Of a stretch of 64,000 nucleotides of DNA, positions 24,690-37,392 are shown piece after piece (position 1 is the first letter of the stretch; each line of letters opens with the position of its first letter). The stretch comes from Ilex aquifolium (Eukaryota; Streptophyta; Magnoliopsida; Aquifoliales; Aquifoliaceae), in NCBI GenBank assembly GCA_951799425.1, contig OX637395.1:8300951-8364950 (forward strand), in the 5' to 3' direction. The position numbers and the translations under genes were made by a program. The notes below the pieces were generated by a model. It made no database searches. It saw only the letters and a list, made by a program, of their open reading frames with translations, and was not told the origin of the DNA.

Positions 24690-26760
24690 TCACATTCCGA
24701 TCACCCTACCCTACCCTACCATACAGGTAAGAATTATAGTATTTCAGTTTTCTATTCGATACTTTGGGAAAAAAAATTTTTTGACGTACCCTACCTGATT
24801 AAGTGTACTATTCCTATATGAATTCCGTAAAAAACAGTCGGGTAGGAAATTGGGTGAACATATATTTTTTAGTTATTAAATTTTAAATTATTTTAACAAT
24901 TTAATTAAGTAACATGCACCAATTAACTAACACTATTAGTTTTGCACAACGGATAATTAACATAAATAATATTTGTTGGAAGATAGGAATTTAAAAATAG
25001 GAAAACAATAAAAATATTACACAAAGATATAATGTGGTTCGATACAACATACCTACCTTAGTACACCGTACCTACATCCACGAACCAAAAAACCTACATC
25101 AATGTATTATTTATTGAAAAGCTTGTCATTTGGTAACTGATTACATAATATTCAACCCTATTTATAGGGATAAAATACTGTAACCAGTCAAATACAATCT
25201 GATCTTTATAATTTCTATCATATGTCTAATATACGTATTCATGGTATATTAAAACTTTTACAATATAATCCTATTTTATATAAGATTATCACATTGATTA
25301 CCTAACAAACACTCTTTCATAACAATTAGAGAGTTTGGGTCAAATTTTAACAGCCTTTTTTGAACCAAACTCTTCAAATTTGGCTATGCCCAAGATCGGG
25401 TTTAGCATCCTTGATTTTGATCTACCAATTTTTTAAATACCACGTGCAAACTTGCTCTTCTGAGTCGCCACAATCCTCTCTGTCTTTCAAGAGCCTGCGT
25501 TTTGACCTGCATCATTTATGCATCTCTGCCCACGTCTTACCTGCTTTTGGGAGGTCTCAATGGTCAATACTTCACCATACAAAAGTAAAGCCCAGTGACT
25601 CATAACCCACGAGACACTACACCATTACTACTGGATTTATGTTAGTCCAACAGCTCCCAAACTATTGGAATACTGCGACTTCAACTCAAAGATCCCAAAA
25701 ACTTGAAAAAACATCTTCAACACAACACGTATAGTAATTCTTGAAATCCAAATAATTAGGAAGCATCTTAGTCTTTCGTTTGGTTTCATACCAACTTTAA
25801 ATTTTTTTCTTGTGAATCTAAATAAAAAATATGAATTGTACATACGTGGCAAGAGAGTTTTCTTCAACATGAACACCAATTTGATCATTGAATTGCTAAT
25901 AACTTACTTTGATTGGTGCACCAAGATTGTCAATCTAACTCTGATTGTTCTACCAGAATCATCAATCTAGCTCTGATACCACTTATCGATTTTGCACAGC
26001 GGATAATTAAACATAAATAGTACTTGTTGGAAGATAGGAATTTAAAGATATGAACACAATAAAAATATTACACAAATATATAATGTGGTTCGATATAACA
26101 TACCTACCCTAGTACACTGCACCTACATCTACGAACCAAAAAACTTACATCGATGTATTATTTATTGAAAAACTTGTCATTTGGTAACTGATTACATAAT
26201 ACTAAATCATATTTATAGGGATAAAATACTGTAACCAGTCAGATACAACTTGACCTTTATGTTTTCTATCACATGTCTAATATATGTATTCATGGTATAT
26301 TAAAACTCTTCCAATATAATCCTATTTTATATAAGATTATCACATTGATTACCTAACAAACACTCTTTCATAACAATTAGAGAATTTGAGTCAAATTCTA
26401 ATAGCCTCCCTTGAACCAAACTCTTCAAATTTGGTCATGCCTAAGATCGGGTTTAGCACCCTTGATTTTGATCCACCAATTTTTTAAACACCACGTGCAA
26501 ACTTGCTCTTCTGAGTCACCACAATCATCTCTGTCTTTCAAGAGTCTGCGTCTTGACCTGCATCATCTATACATCTCTGCCCGCGTCTTACCCGCTTTTG
26601 GGAGGTCTCAATGGTCAATGTTTCACCACACAAAAAAGTCATAAACATCAATGCATCATATATAAAAAAAAAAAACCGTAAACATCAATAAAATATTAAG
26701 GTTTCTAGATTTTTGAATTTTAATTTTTAGGGATTAATATAACTAACAACCTTTTCGGTA
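24690..26760 (-). mobile_element. hAT-like element (minus) interrupted by tandem LTR units
   Basis: The outer parts (24690-24945 and 26640-26760) match the 32287-32848 hAT-like element in reverse. The interruption is the LTR structure at 24974-26403 plus flanks. Counterpart of 10590-11948. Confidence 0.6.
24974..26403 (-). mobile_element. TRIM-like LTR element (379-bp LTRs, 672-bp interior)
   Basis: Two LTRs of equal length, 24974-25352 and 26025-26403. On the minus strand they read TGTTARAA… to …TTCCAACA (the first base pair region of the right one has decayed to TATTAGAA). The interior has a TGGTATCAGAGC PBS (25969-25980, minus) at the 5' side and a purine run before the 3' LTR. No gag or pol is encoded. 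Two oddities: the PBS is 44 nt from the LTR instead of a few, and the roughly 240 bp before the 3' LTR are repeated again outside the other LTR (26404-26640). The structure is therefore LTR-int-LTR-part of int. An alternative view is a 640-bp LTR starting near TGTGTGG with the PBS 11 nt away. Confidence 0.6.
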
Positions 26761-27515
26761 TCATACTGAAAAAATGTTAGGCTGCAAAAGAATTCAAAAA
26801 GGTGTCAGAATGGTGCAAAATTTGCCACGTGTAAAAACAAAGGCAAGGCAAAGCAACTGGCTTCACCGGTTGCCTTCTTTACATTGTCCAAAATTACAAG
26901 ATTAGTGAAAAATTTACAACAATAGCAGAAACAATTACAAAGTTAATGGTATATTTACAACGTCAGTAAAAAATTTACAACAGTAGCGAGAACAATTGCA
27001 AAGTTAATGGGTTATTTGCAACAGTAGTGAGGATAATTACAAAGTTAATAGTATATTTTCAATAGAAGTGATAAGTTTACAATGAAGTGTACAAAGTTAC
27101 AAAGCTAATGATGTTACAACAGCTTTGTAAAATTTACAACAGTAGTGAGAAAAATTACAAAGCTACTAATGTATTTAAAAACGAAGTGTGTAAATTTACA
27201 ACGCAACTATGTACTTAAGAATGTGAATTTACAACGGTTAGAGTAGCAATTATAAGATTTGTGGGAAGAGTTATCATAATTTAGAATGAGTGACCATAAT
27301 TAAGGGTATATATACCACTATTGAGGGCAAGATTACAAGAATTGTGGACAAAATTAGTAGATTAGAAGGTAATTACGATTACTCTGGTTAATAACAACAG
27401 TAGTGAAAAAAATTACGAAGTAAATGATGACTTTACACGATTGAGAAACTTGGACTCACTAAAATTGGTTGGCGATCTACTATGAACAAAGGACACTATT
27501 ATTAAGTCCAACCCC
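26750..27515. repeat. TTACAA-rich repeat, inverted copy of 9375-10150
   Basis: Reverse complement of the copy A region, including a decayed version of the GGCAACCGG hairpin near 26850-26875. No gene. Confidence 0.7.
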
Positions 27516-29200
27516 GTTATTTTAATAATTATTAATAATCACCACCATATCCAATAAGTATCATATTGAATTAGGTGGGTTTTATCAGATTTTTAAATTG
27601 GTAGTTGCTCGTGATACTATATATTAATAATAACAAAAAATCATTTTTAACAGTTTTAAAATTAAAGTGAATAAAGAGAAAATAAAAGAGAAGTTTGTAT
27701 GTATTAGTGAAGTTGTCTAACATCGGTACTACAGAAAAGATGAAGTTTTTGAGCTAAAAAAAAATTATGATGAATTTTGTACCATTAGATCATAAAAAGT
27801 AAATCAATCTAGAGCGTTGTGTTTTTATAAATTTAAAATTCAACTTTTTAACTGTAATATTAGATAAATATTAATTGTCAAATCATTAAATAAAAATAAT
27901 AATTCAAATTTTTAGATTTTATTAACATTACCCATTTATTATTAGAACCAACTACCAATCCCACTTAATAGATCTGACTATAGTACTTAAAAATTATCGT
28001 TCGATATCATATTTCACTATAGTAATGAAAACTTTGTCAATAGCAAACAACACTAACTGTGTCACAATAGGGACGAAGTCAAGATTCTATCCCGAGGGGA
28101 GCCAAATAATGACATAATTAAAAATTTTGATTCAAAGATTAGATTTTTAGCTATACATAACATATTAAAATTACTTTCATACAATACCACAATAGTTTGA
28201 ACTGTAAAATTAAAAAATTGGCTCTTACCATCATAAAAATTAATTTATGATAATGTCGTGATCATCTTATTCCTTCATTATAATATAATATAATAACCTT
28301 GGACAAATTATTCTCTAAAATAATAGTTTTGCATGATACTAAAAGTGAGTTACAGTTCTTACTCATCCAATTGATTACATGTCCCATTTAGTTATTAAAT
28401 TTGGACTCATCAATGTTTAATAAACTAAGTGAATTATTGTTATATAAATTTTTTTGAAAATTTGAAAAATATAGGGCCTTTTAAAAATTTATCGGGGGCT
28501 TATAGTAATTTTGGAAAACTTGGTCCCCTATGCTATGCATGGTTCCGTCCATAGCCACAATAATGGTGACTTTTGAGTTGAGTGATGTCCTTTCGTTTCT
28601 TTTATTGTTTGTCTGACAATAATTAACGTGACGTTAGTGGACCATTTCCTATTTTATTTAATACATTATGTCATGATATTTTAGCACAAATTATACATTA
28701 GCCCCTTTTAACTATGACACTTGTAATCACTTTCACATTATTTCTTCAACTATTTAATTAATTTTTTACTATCTCAAAATTGAACGTTCGTCATAATTGA
28801 GCCCCGACTATTTAATTAATTTTTTACTATCTCAAAATTGAACGTTCGTCATATAGCCATATGTGCAATAAACTATGCATGTTTAATGCCTAAAAATAGG
28901 GTGAGAGGCTTGATAAATGGTGGTATCACACCCCTCTCAAAAGAATCGTACATGACACTCGCGACATACGACTCCGTCTCGAAGTCAAGACTCTCCATTT
29001 TCTTTGATCAATGGGTCCTCAAACCAACATGTCCTCAAACTAACAATTATACACAGATATAAGATGTGAAAAATTGAGAACATAATGTGAAATTAATTGT
29101 TATACTTGAAAGTGCAATATAGAAACGTGATAGCTAAAGTAACAGTCTAAAATAGGTATAATTGAGGAGATCAAAGTGTAATTTGTTGAGTTGTAGTTGG
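27516..29200. other. Inversion end and P450 upstream region
   Basis: 27530-28430 is the reverse of 2690-3640; 28432-28925 is direct to 13222-13655, so the second inversion breakpoint is at about 28430. A 50-bp tandem repeat ('actatttaattaattttttactatctc…') lies at 28748-28850. No gene. Confidence 0.65.
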
Positions 29201-29208
29201 CTCTCCTT

Positions 29209-29216
29209 TTATTTAT
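29209..29216 (+). promoter_or_regulatory. Possible TATA box of the P450 gene
   Basis: TATTTATA about 100 bp before the start codon. A start of transcription about 30 bp downstream would place the CT repeat in the 5' UTR. Position and sequence only; untested. Confidence 0.4.
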
Positions 29217-29246
29217 ACAGGTTCTCATTTCTTCCATATCCCTCAC

Positions 29247-29250
<4 letters not shown>

Positions 29251-29296
<46 letters not shown>

Positions 29297-29298
29297 TA
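29251..29298. repeat. (CT)n(CA)n microsatellite in the P450 5' leader
   Basis: About 16 CT units then five CA units, 15-60 bp upstream of the ATG at 29313. Length changes here could affect transcription or translation; inference. Confidence 0.85.
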
Positions 29299-29312
29299 TA
29301 CAGCCCCTGAGA

Positions 29313-32300
29313 ATGGAGATGGAAATAGTGCAGAAGACAATTGCAGCTTCTTGCTTAGTTGTTGTTGTGGTGTGGGCATGGAGGATCTTGAACTGGGCAT
29401 GGTTCACTCCCAACAAGCTCGAGAAACGCCTCAGAGAACAGGGTTTCAAAGGGAGGTCTTACCGGTTATTGGTTGGAGACACCACGGACAGTACCTTGAT
29501 GCTCCAACAAGCCATGTCCAAACCCATGAAATTCAATAATGACATTATGCCCCGTGTCATGCCCCATATCTATTTTGCCATCAAGACTTACGGTATATAC
29601 ACATACCATCAAATCCCTCACACTCATCTCTATATCCATATCTATACGTTCAACTGATTTCTCCAGATCTTTCCATGACAAGTACTTGTGCACTGAACTG
29701 TCCTTTTTTTCACGTTAATTTGCAGGAAACAAATCCTTTACTTGGAAGGGAAGGGTGCCAAGGGTGCCCATCCTTGCGCCTGAACTTATGAAGGAAGTCT
29801 TGGCTAATGCTAATAAATTCCAGAAGGATTTCACAGTCGACAATCCACTGGTGATGAACCTGTTGAGTGGAATTGGAAGCTTGGAGGGTGAAAAATGGGC
29901 CATGCACAGAAGAATTATCTCCCCAGCTTTCACACTAGAGAAACTAAAGGTTATGATTTCTCCCCTTACAATGGAAACTTTTTTCCTTTCGATGATGATT
30001 CGGATCGGAAAATGACGCAGCGGAATAAAAGAATATAAAGAATATTACGATTTTAAGTGTATAGAATACTCTCTTTGAATCTATAAGGAAAAAGAATTAG
30101 AGAATATCTCTAAAAAAATATATTATTCACTGACTAATCCGTATTACATAAGAGAATATCTATAAGAAAAATCAAATCCTAATCGTCCTCGTAATAGAGG
30201 TAAAATTCATAATTATACAAAAATTAATAAAAATAAAAAATCATAATCTAACTAAATAATATAAAAATACACGTCGTCAAGAGTCTAACAAAATTGACAG
30301 TACTGAATTCCTGAGCCATTTTGTCCCGATTTTTGCTTTTAGTTGGACTCACAGCAGTCTTCCTGCTCTAAGTATTAGCTACCACCTGTTCTATACATCA
30401 GATAATTTCCAATTTTCTCCTAACTATGCTTTTGTATTCATTTTTCATTGTTTGTGACAGAATATGCTTCCTGCATTCGCCATCTCCTACGACGCTCTGC
30501 TGCGAAAATGGGAGAAAACGGTGACGGCGGAAGGCTCATACGAGGTCGACGTGTTTCCGACGTTCAATTCTTTAACCAGCGACGTGATTTCGAAGGTAGT
30601 ATTTGGTAGCAGCTATGATGAAGGAGGAAAGATCTTCATTCTTTTGAAAGAACTCATGGACCTCACCACTGAAGAAATGAAGGATGTTTACATTCCTGGC
30701 TGGTGGTAAACTTCAACTACTTTCTGGCATGAGTAATGATACACTGACCAAATTTTAGGACCAAATTTAGAGCCCAAATGACATGGCAGCTGAGTTGGAC
30801 TTCTTTATTTGGTGCCATGTCATTTGAGCCCCAATAAAGACTCCAAATGACATGCTGCCATGTCATTTGGGCTCCAAACTTGGTCCCAAAATTTGGTCAG
30901 TGTAGCATTACTCTTCTGGCATAGTTACTACAACTTTTTTAAGGGATAAATTACATTTTTTTCCCTAAAACTATTACTCTTATTTTAATTTGCACCCTCA
31001 ACTATAAAATTTCTCATATTATACTCTAAAATATTAATTTTATTTCATATCACTCCAATTGATAACGAATGCTAATTTTTTTGACTGTAATTGTTTGAGT
31101 CATAATTTTGTGTGCTTAAGTTGTAACTTATCCAAATTGGGTCGTAATTTTGGAATGGTATCATTGTGAGTAACAATTTTTGTGTAGTTATGTACCAACA
31201 AAGAGGAACAAGAGGATGAAGGAAATCAACAAGGAGCTAAAAGATATGCTTGGGAACATCATCAACAAAAGAGTGAAGCAACTGAAATCAGGAGAAGCAG
31301 TTGTTGTTGAGGAGGACTTGTTGGGAGTGTTGTTGGAATCAAATTTCCAAGAAATTAAAAAACAGGGGAACAAAAAGAATGCTGGAATGACCATTGATGA
31401 AATTACTGAGGAGTGCAAGCTTTTCTACTTTGCAGGGCAAGAGACTACTGGGGTTTTGCTCACATGGACCATGGTTTTACTGAGTAAACACCCCGACTGG
31501 CAAGAGCGCGCTAGAGCAGAAGTTTTGCAAGCTTTTGGCAAGAATAAACCTGATTTTGAGGGTTTGAACCGCCTCAAAATTGTAAGTATTTTCCATATTT
31601 TCGTATCGAAATTTCGTTTAGCCAATTAGAGCTTCCTAACTTTGACAAATAATCATAAAATGTTATAGAACATGTAGATTTTTTAATATTGTAATGTTCG
31701 AACTTTCATAGCAAGTGTCTTGCCATGCAAATCCATGACCAAAAAATTATTAGAAAATTAAAGAAAATGATTAGGCTAGGTGATGGGGTAAGTTGCTTGA
31801 ATTTTGCTAGAAAAGGATTCAAAAAGTTCGAGTTTATATATTTATTATTATTGTTTTGCTTCAATTAATTTTATTTAGTATCAGAGCTATTTGACGGTTA
31901 TTGGTTAATTTTCTGGTGAGTCAAATTTGTTTAATCTCACTCTTTGATAAATCTTTTGCAATTCTTCTAGTCAATTTCTTATAAGCTTTGATTTCCTTTG
32001 GCACCTAACCATACTTTGCCACCCAAACTTTGGTTCTCGAGTCCTAGCGTAAGTCCTACAGAGAGGCAAAAGAGAGGAAAAGAAACTACGGAGGGATATG
32101 TACATGGAAAGATATGTTCACTCGTGAAAAGAAAAACCTTAAAAGTAAATAGTTGGTTGAATAATCAGTTAGCTCCAAAACTTCAATTTCTTCTATACCA
32201 TCCGTGGTAAATGAGGAGAAACATTAATTTCACAAGTTAAAATTAGATTGGAGTAACTGGAAAATACCCAAAATACCAGTAAAGGATAGGGGTGTTCAAA

Positions 32301-33823
32301 TTTTCGAATACATGCACATTCTGACCCTACCCTACCTTACCCGACTCTATCGATCGGCTACCCGAAAGAATCGAGTTAGCCAATAGAATTTTTTTGGTAT
32401 TCTGTAAAAAATCGAGTAGGAATGCAGAATACCTACAAAATTTTCGTATTCTTACCCTACCCCCCCCCCACACACACACATATGTATGTTAATCACTAGA
32501 AATTAAAATCCAAAAATCTAGAAACCCTAATATTTTATTGATGTTTATAGTTTTCTTATTGTGTTTTATTGTAAATGTTTATGTATTATCAAATTTATTG
32601 TGTTTTCTTTAGTGTTATTGTATTATTGTGTTAGTTAATTAGTACAGGTTACTTAATTGAATTGTTAAAATGATCCAAAAATTAATAACTCAAATATATG
32701 TGTTCGTCCGATTTCCTACCCGATTGTTTTGGACGGAATTCGGATAAAAATAGTACACCTGATCGGGTAGGGTAGACCAAGAAAAAAATTATTCCGTAAA
32801 ATATTGGGTAGAACGAGGAAATACCTACGGGTAGGGTGAACACCCCTAGTAAAAGAGATCTACAAAACAAGTTGGCTACCAACAGCCTTCAAGACAGAAC
32901 TTCAAGTAAAAACTATTGAACATATTTATGCCTTAACCAAAGAGCATGAAACTTGTCAACTTCTTAGTAAAAAATCAGTTAAAAAATACAAATCAAAAGG
33001 ATATAACTTTATTCATATTGGATTAATTTAAGTTGCGGTTAAACCATTAACCACTTGATGAATTAATTCAACTCTATATTTTATGGTAAGACGAAAAAAT
33101 AAGATTTCCAATAAAGTTCAATAGCCATCTTAAATTTGGGTGTACATTGTCTACCAGAGAATGGACATTGTAAATTTAATCAATTTCAGCACTAAAGCAA
33201 CTTGATAAAAAGAAATGTAATTTTTATCACTTTGATCAAGTGATAAGACCTTTCTTACATGATCAATTGTTAGAGGATGATGAGTACCTATATCAGGTTC
33301 AATCCTTATATAGGAATGGATATGTAATAAACTGTTTTGACAATGATTTGGTCCTTTTTTTTTCACTTCTTTTACAAAATATTTTTTGCAGGTCACCATG
33401 ATTCTGTATGAAGTTCTAAGGTTATACCCACCGGTGGTTGATATCACTAAAATTGCGCATAAGGAAACGAAACTAGGAAACTTCACCATACCACCCGGGG
33501 TTCAGATGGTGTTGCCAACGATCATGCTTCATCGCAATGAAAAGATTTGGGGCCACGATGCAATGGAGTTCAATCCAATGAGGTTTGCTGATGGCGTGGG
33601 AAATGCAAACAAGAACCTAGTCACATACATTCCATTTGGCTGGGGGTCTCGGGCTTGTCTTGGACAAAACTTCGCGCTGCTTCAAGCCAAACTGGGGCTG
33701 GCAATGATCTTACAACGCTTCTCTTTCAATCTTTCGCCATCCTATGCCCATGGTCCTAAAACTGTCTTGACTTTGCAGCCCCAGTATGGTGCTCATGTGA
33801 TCTTCAGAAAGCTCCAGGGTTGA
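29313..33823 (+). CDS. Cytochrome P450, CYP72A-type, complete
   Basis: Microsomal haem-thiolate monooxygenase of the CYP72 clan; relatives oxidise terpenoids and gibberellin- or secologanin-type substrates (family knowledge). Exons: 29313-29592, 29726-29949, 30461-30705, 31188-31581, 33392-33823. All introns are GT-AG and the joined length is 1575 nt, giving 524 residues, normal for CYP72A. Visible features: an N-terminal membrane anchor (about 5-25), FxPTKRN near 251-257, I helix AGQETT at 332-337, ExxR as EVLR at 388-391, and heme loop [10 protein letters not shown] with Cys470. The PERF motif reads PMRF (443-446), Met replacing Glu. Codon 250, split by intron 3, is Cys where relatives often have Arg or Trp. 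Intron 3 holds a MITE; intron 4 (1.8 kb) holds a hAT-like element. No stop or frameshift, so it is likely functional. The substrate is unknown. Confidence 0.92.
30731..30913. mobile_element. Mutator-like MITE in P450 intron 3
   Basis: 183-bp near-perfect palindrome with ends GAGTAATGATACACTGACC and its inverse (about two mismatches in 34 bp). Flanked by a perfect 9-bp target duplication TTCTGGCAT (30722-30730 and 30914-30922), which indicates a MULE-type and recent insertion. It lies 25 bp after the intron 3 donor. Its RNA would fold into one long hairpin. Confidence 0.9.
32287..32848. mobile_element. Non-autonomous hAT element in P450 intron 4
   Basis: 562 bp with terminal inverted repeats TAGGGGTGTTCA…TGAACACCCCTA and 8-bp flanks GTAAAGGA / GTAAAAGA (one mismatch), as expected for hAT. 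Sub-terminal GGGTAGGGTAG words are repeated in both orientations. This is the complete reference copy for the fragments at 10590-11948, 13872-14600 and 24690-26760. No transposase. Confidence 0.8.
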
Positions 33824-36069
33824 AGACTATGATTTCATGATTCAGCTTGAAGTTGTGTGATGACTGAGTACTAGTGTCTATGATTTGGTGACTACTTATG
33901 TGGTGGTGTGTTTGCTAATTTGAGTGAGAATAAGTCTTGTCTAGAGAAAGATAAGGAAAGGAGAAGGGACGAGTAGGTCTAATAGCACATAGAAGGCTGT
34001 TTTTAATAGCACCGCTGAACTAATTGCCACTCACTGGCTCCATATCTCCATCCTTTTCTCTCAGTCCCCTAGAAAAGCGATATGTATTCCCCCCCCCAAA
34101 CTCTTTAATATAGCTATCCAGCCGACAAGGTTTACCCCAGCTCTTGTCCTCTGGAGAATAATCGGAGAAGGTGTCTAAATAGAGGATGCATAGGTTTTCC
34201 CTCTGAGAAATAAAATTGTGGTAGAGAATGGTCCCTTTTGTCTCCATTTTAGTTGCATCTTTTTGTTCAGTAATTTTTCTCAACTGGGCCATTCCTGTGT
34301 TAATACATACCAAGTCCAAAAACATGGGTGGAAATAAACATTAAGCTAATGATTTCATAAACATTAAAATAAAGAGAAGATTACGGATTTATCTCTATCA
34401 TTGCTCAATTTGAAATAACGACAGATTTCATACTGTAAATAAAGCATTCATTCATCTTGGGTGAAAACACAAACTAATAAGTCTCACTATGTATACTTAG
34501 AAAAATTAACCATTGAAAACCCATTAACCTTGAACTTTATACCTTAACGCCCAATTCAATCAGCCCACTAAGTTAATTTCCCTCAATGAACACAGTTTAT
34601 AACTAAGTTTCTCCCTCTCAATGAACACAGTTTATCTAAATTCCGTTTCTTTTTTGGCCGTTTATGCTTTGTGAGAATTTGGATTATCTCCATACCAGTC
34701 AAGTGTATGTACCAACGATGATTGGGGACAAGGAGTAGTAGGCAAGATAATCAATTTTTGCATAGATTCTCCCCCAAAATCTGTTTTGATGGCGTGTTTT
34801 ACTACTAGGGATTTTCGAAATTTGAAACTTCGTTTGCTAATACCGGTACGCACAATCTTAATTTCATTTTTTTGGTCAAGCTAACATTACTCTTTCAAAT
34901 TCTCCAGTAGTACAACTTTTTCGTATTTGGAGGAAACATGTTTTCTTTCATATTTGGCTTCAGAGATTGCGTGATGTGGTGGTGGTGTATATTTTCTGGC
35001 TTTACGACCAGGTTTTAAGCATCCCAGTCATCTACTCATATGGGAATTCTCAAGTAGTAAGCCTGCCATCTAATGGCTTCACCAGTAGAACTTTGAAGGG
35101 GGTCAATTTCTTATCCTCATCCTACCAGCTTCGTTTTTATTTAGGGGAAAGAGACCACAAGTCCACCTCATGAAGCCTCATGTGAAATATGATTTAGCAA
35201 TACGTATTCTTCTTTTCATATATGTTGGAAATGTATTTTCTTATAGTATTTTTGGACAACTTTAATTCGAACCAAGTTCACCCTAATTTTCCAATAGACG
35301 TGACCTCCGAGGTGGTGCAATTGTGAGCATATCTGGGTTGGATCTTGGAGCTGCACATATCCATTAGTACTTTCGCTAGGGAGGCATAATTGCTTTAGAA
35401 CGGTGATTATACACCCTTCAGATATTACAGGTCAACCATTTTTAATTTATTATAGTCTATTTTATACTATCCTAATCCCTTGTTATCTTATCATTATCTA
35501 TCTATCTGTCTATATAAAACAATCAAATTAGTGGGGAGGTGGTTTGAGAAGTCTTCCCTCTCACTTTCCTTTTTTCTTAGAATTTTCAATTATTTATTAT
35601 TAATTAACTAATTATATTCTAACACATGTCTCATGTAACTACTCCTCTAACCCACTAATTTAACTATCACTCATTTAAATTTATTTTAAAAAATGAGCCA
35701 CTAATTTAAATTTTTTAGAAATATAATTTCACCATCATAACTTTACATAATTATTTTATCACCCTAAATCTTTTTTAATAATTTTTTGTCGAACTTTTTA
35801 ATTGTATGATGACAATAGAAAAAAAATAAAATAAGGGAGAGATGGATGGGGACGGGGAAAGGTATGTGTCATGTGTGTGCAATTTCTGTGCATTACACGG
35901 GGCCAATGCTAGTATTCTATATAGAGATGTGTTTAGGATTAAGAAGAGCCCTCCGAAAAGGCCATCTAGAATATTCCGAAATTTTCTTTATTTTGATAAT
36001 TTTAAAAATATCTGCCACTATCTTTGTTAACTGTCCAACGTTCCCTACTCAAGCAAACAACAGAGATTG
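33824..36069. other. P450 3' flank in copy B
   Basis: 3' UTR and downstream DNA shared with 15569-17217 except for two extra stretches (about 34032-34159 and 34440-35095). No other gene was recognised. The duplication ends at 36068. Confidence 0.6.
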
Positions 36070-36769
36070 TACCCATGTGGTGTGGAGCTCTCCCATCAGC
36101 CTTCCTCTAACTGCCCCAGAGATTATACCCATGTGGGACTCTCCCATCATGAAAGATCAAAATTTCATTTTGATGTATTTTTTCGATCACTTAAGAAATG
36201 AAAATATTTCGATGTATTTTAGAAACGTTTTGACCCGTTTTAGAAACATAATGAAAAAAATAATAAAAATTAAGAATTATTTTTTCAAAACATTAGTCGA
36301 AATATATCAAAATAACTTGAAATACCTTGAAACATTCTGAAACAATTATCAAACGAAACCTTTCTGTTCCTCTAAATTTGCACCTCTCAGTTGCCACAAG
36401 CCGGAGAAGCCTTCAGTTTGCACTGACCATGTAAGCCCCTCACTCTCTCCCTGAAAATGTGTCACCACACTGATATTTCAAAATTATATATATTCTCACT
36501 CTGCAAATGGTTCATCATTCTATATGCTTACTGTTGCATCACCATCAGTGCATTATTGGGGTCTATCCATAATAGCTTCGCAGGTCCTTTAGGCCATAAT
36601 TCATACATTTAGTCTAACTAGTTGATGCACACGTGTTTTGCACGTGAGCGATTTTGAAGAACTGTTCTCATGAATGCCCACATTACAAAATTCTTTTATT
36701 ATTTCTTGATTAGTTTTTTATTTTTTTCAAATATTCCCTAACTATTTTTCTGAAACCAATAAAAAAGCT
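36070..36769. other. Unique DNA between duplication and Gypsy element
   Basis: Starts with a near-duplicated 'agagattgtacccatgtgg' stretch. A palindrome-rich 'gcacacgtgttttgcacgtgag' lies at 36627-36648 (two CACGTG-type cores). No coding sequence supported. Confidence 0.5.
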
Positions 36770-37336
36770 TGATGGGTCAAGCCCAAAAGGACTAAAATTA
36801 TACTGGAGCTCAGTTGCAATTGAAGGTTCAAATCTATAAAGGCCCCGCAGGCCCAATGAGATCCAAGCCCAATCAAGCGTTCCATGGATCAACCTCAGCT
36901 CAGCTACAAGATCCAGAGAGCACTCAAGACCCCTTACCCACATTGGAAGCAGTCAAAGGGAGACCCGGTCTTGTGGGGAGCTCCTCAACGGTCACACCCG
37001 TTGAGGAGAATCCGCAAAGTCCACTAGAATAGCTGAGCATGGCCTCTTAAGTAGCTCCACTCGGTTGAGGACTGAATATAAAATGTAAGCCCCACCAACA
37101 CTTGGGGGGCATCACCTTCTACAGAGCACAATTCTCTTCTACCTCTCTCATCTGTAATCTCTCCATTCACATTACTCACCGTAATCAATAAAATAATGGC
37201 AACCCATTGCCATTCCAGAGTGGACGTAGGTCATATTGACTGAACCACTATAAATTCTCTCTCTCTACTTTAATTACTAAATTAATTTCCAAATTACTTG
37301 ACTAGTGGTGTGCAAAGTCGATTTTGTGCATCATCA
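36770..37336 (+). repeat. 5' LTR of the Gypsy element
   Basis: TGATGGGTC…GCATCATCA. Contains a TATA-like 'gaatataaaatg' at about 37074 and a polyadenylation-type 'caataaaata' near 37187. Confidence 0.95.
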
Positions 37337-37358
37337 GTTTGGCGCCGTCTGTGGGAAA
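37337..37358 (+). other. Primer binding site of the Gypsy element
   Basis: TTTGGCGCCGTCTGTGGG follows the 5' LTR by one base, the usual PBS wording of plant Tat/Athila-type Gypsy elements. I do not assign the tRNA. Confidence 0.8.
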
Positions 37359-37392
37359 CGAAAAATTTCTCATTTTTAAACACTGTGAACCA

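Larger units (their letters stand above)
19942..36068. repeat. Segmental duplication, copy B
   Basis: Partner of 2168-17217. The segment from about 20476 to 28432 is inverted relative to copy A while both flanks are direct. It contains the complete P450 gene plus insertions not found in A (the solo LTR at 23528-24143 and the SINE at 24241-24355). Confidence 0.85.

Noticed and set aside
25360..26644. Repeated ~80-codon frames starting MNQTLQIW (also 10835-11068)
   Set aside because: They lie in the PPT-side non-coding part of the LTR-type repeat; similarity comes from DNA copying, with no sign of a real gene.
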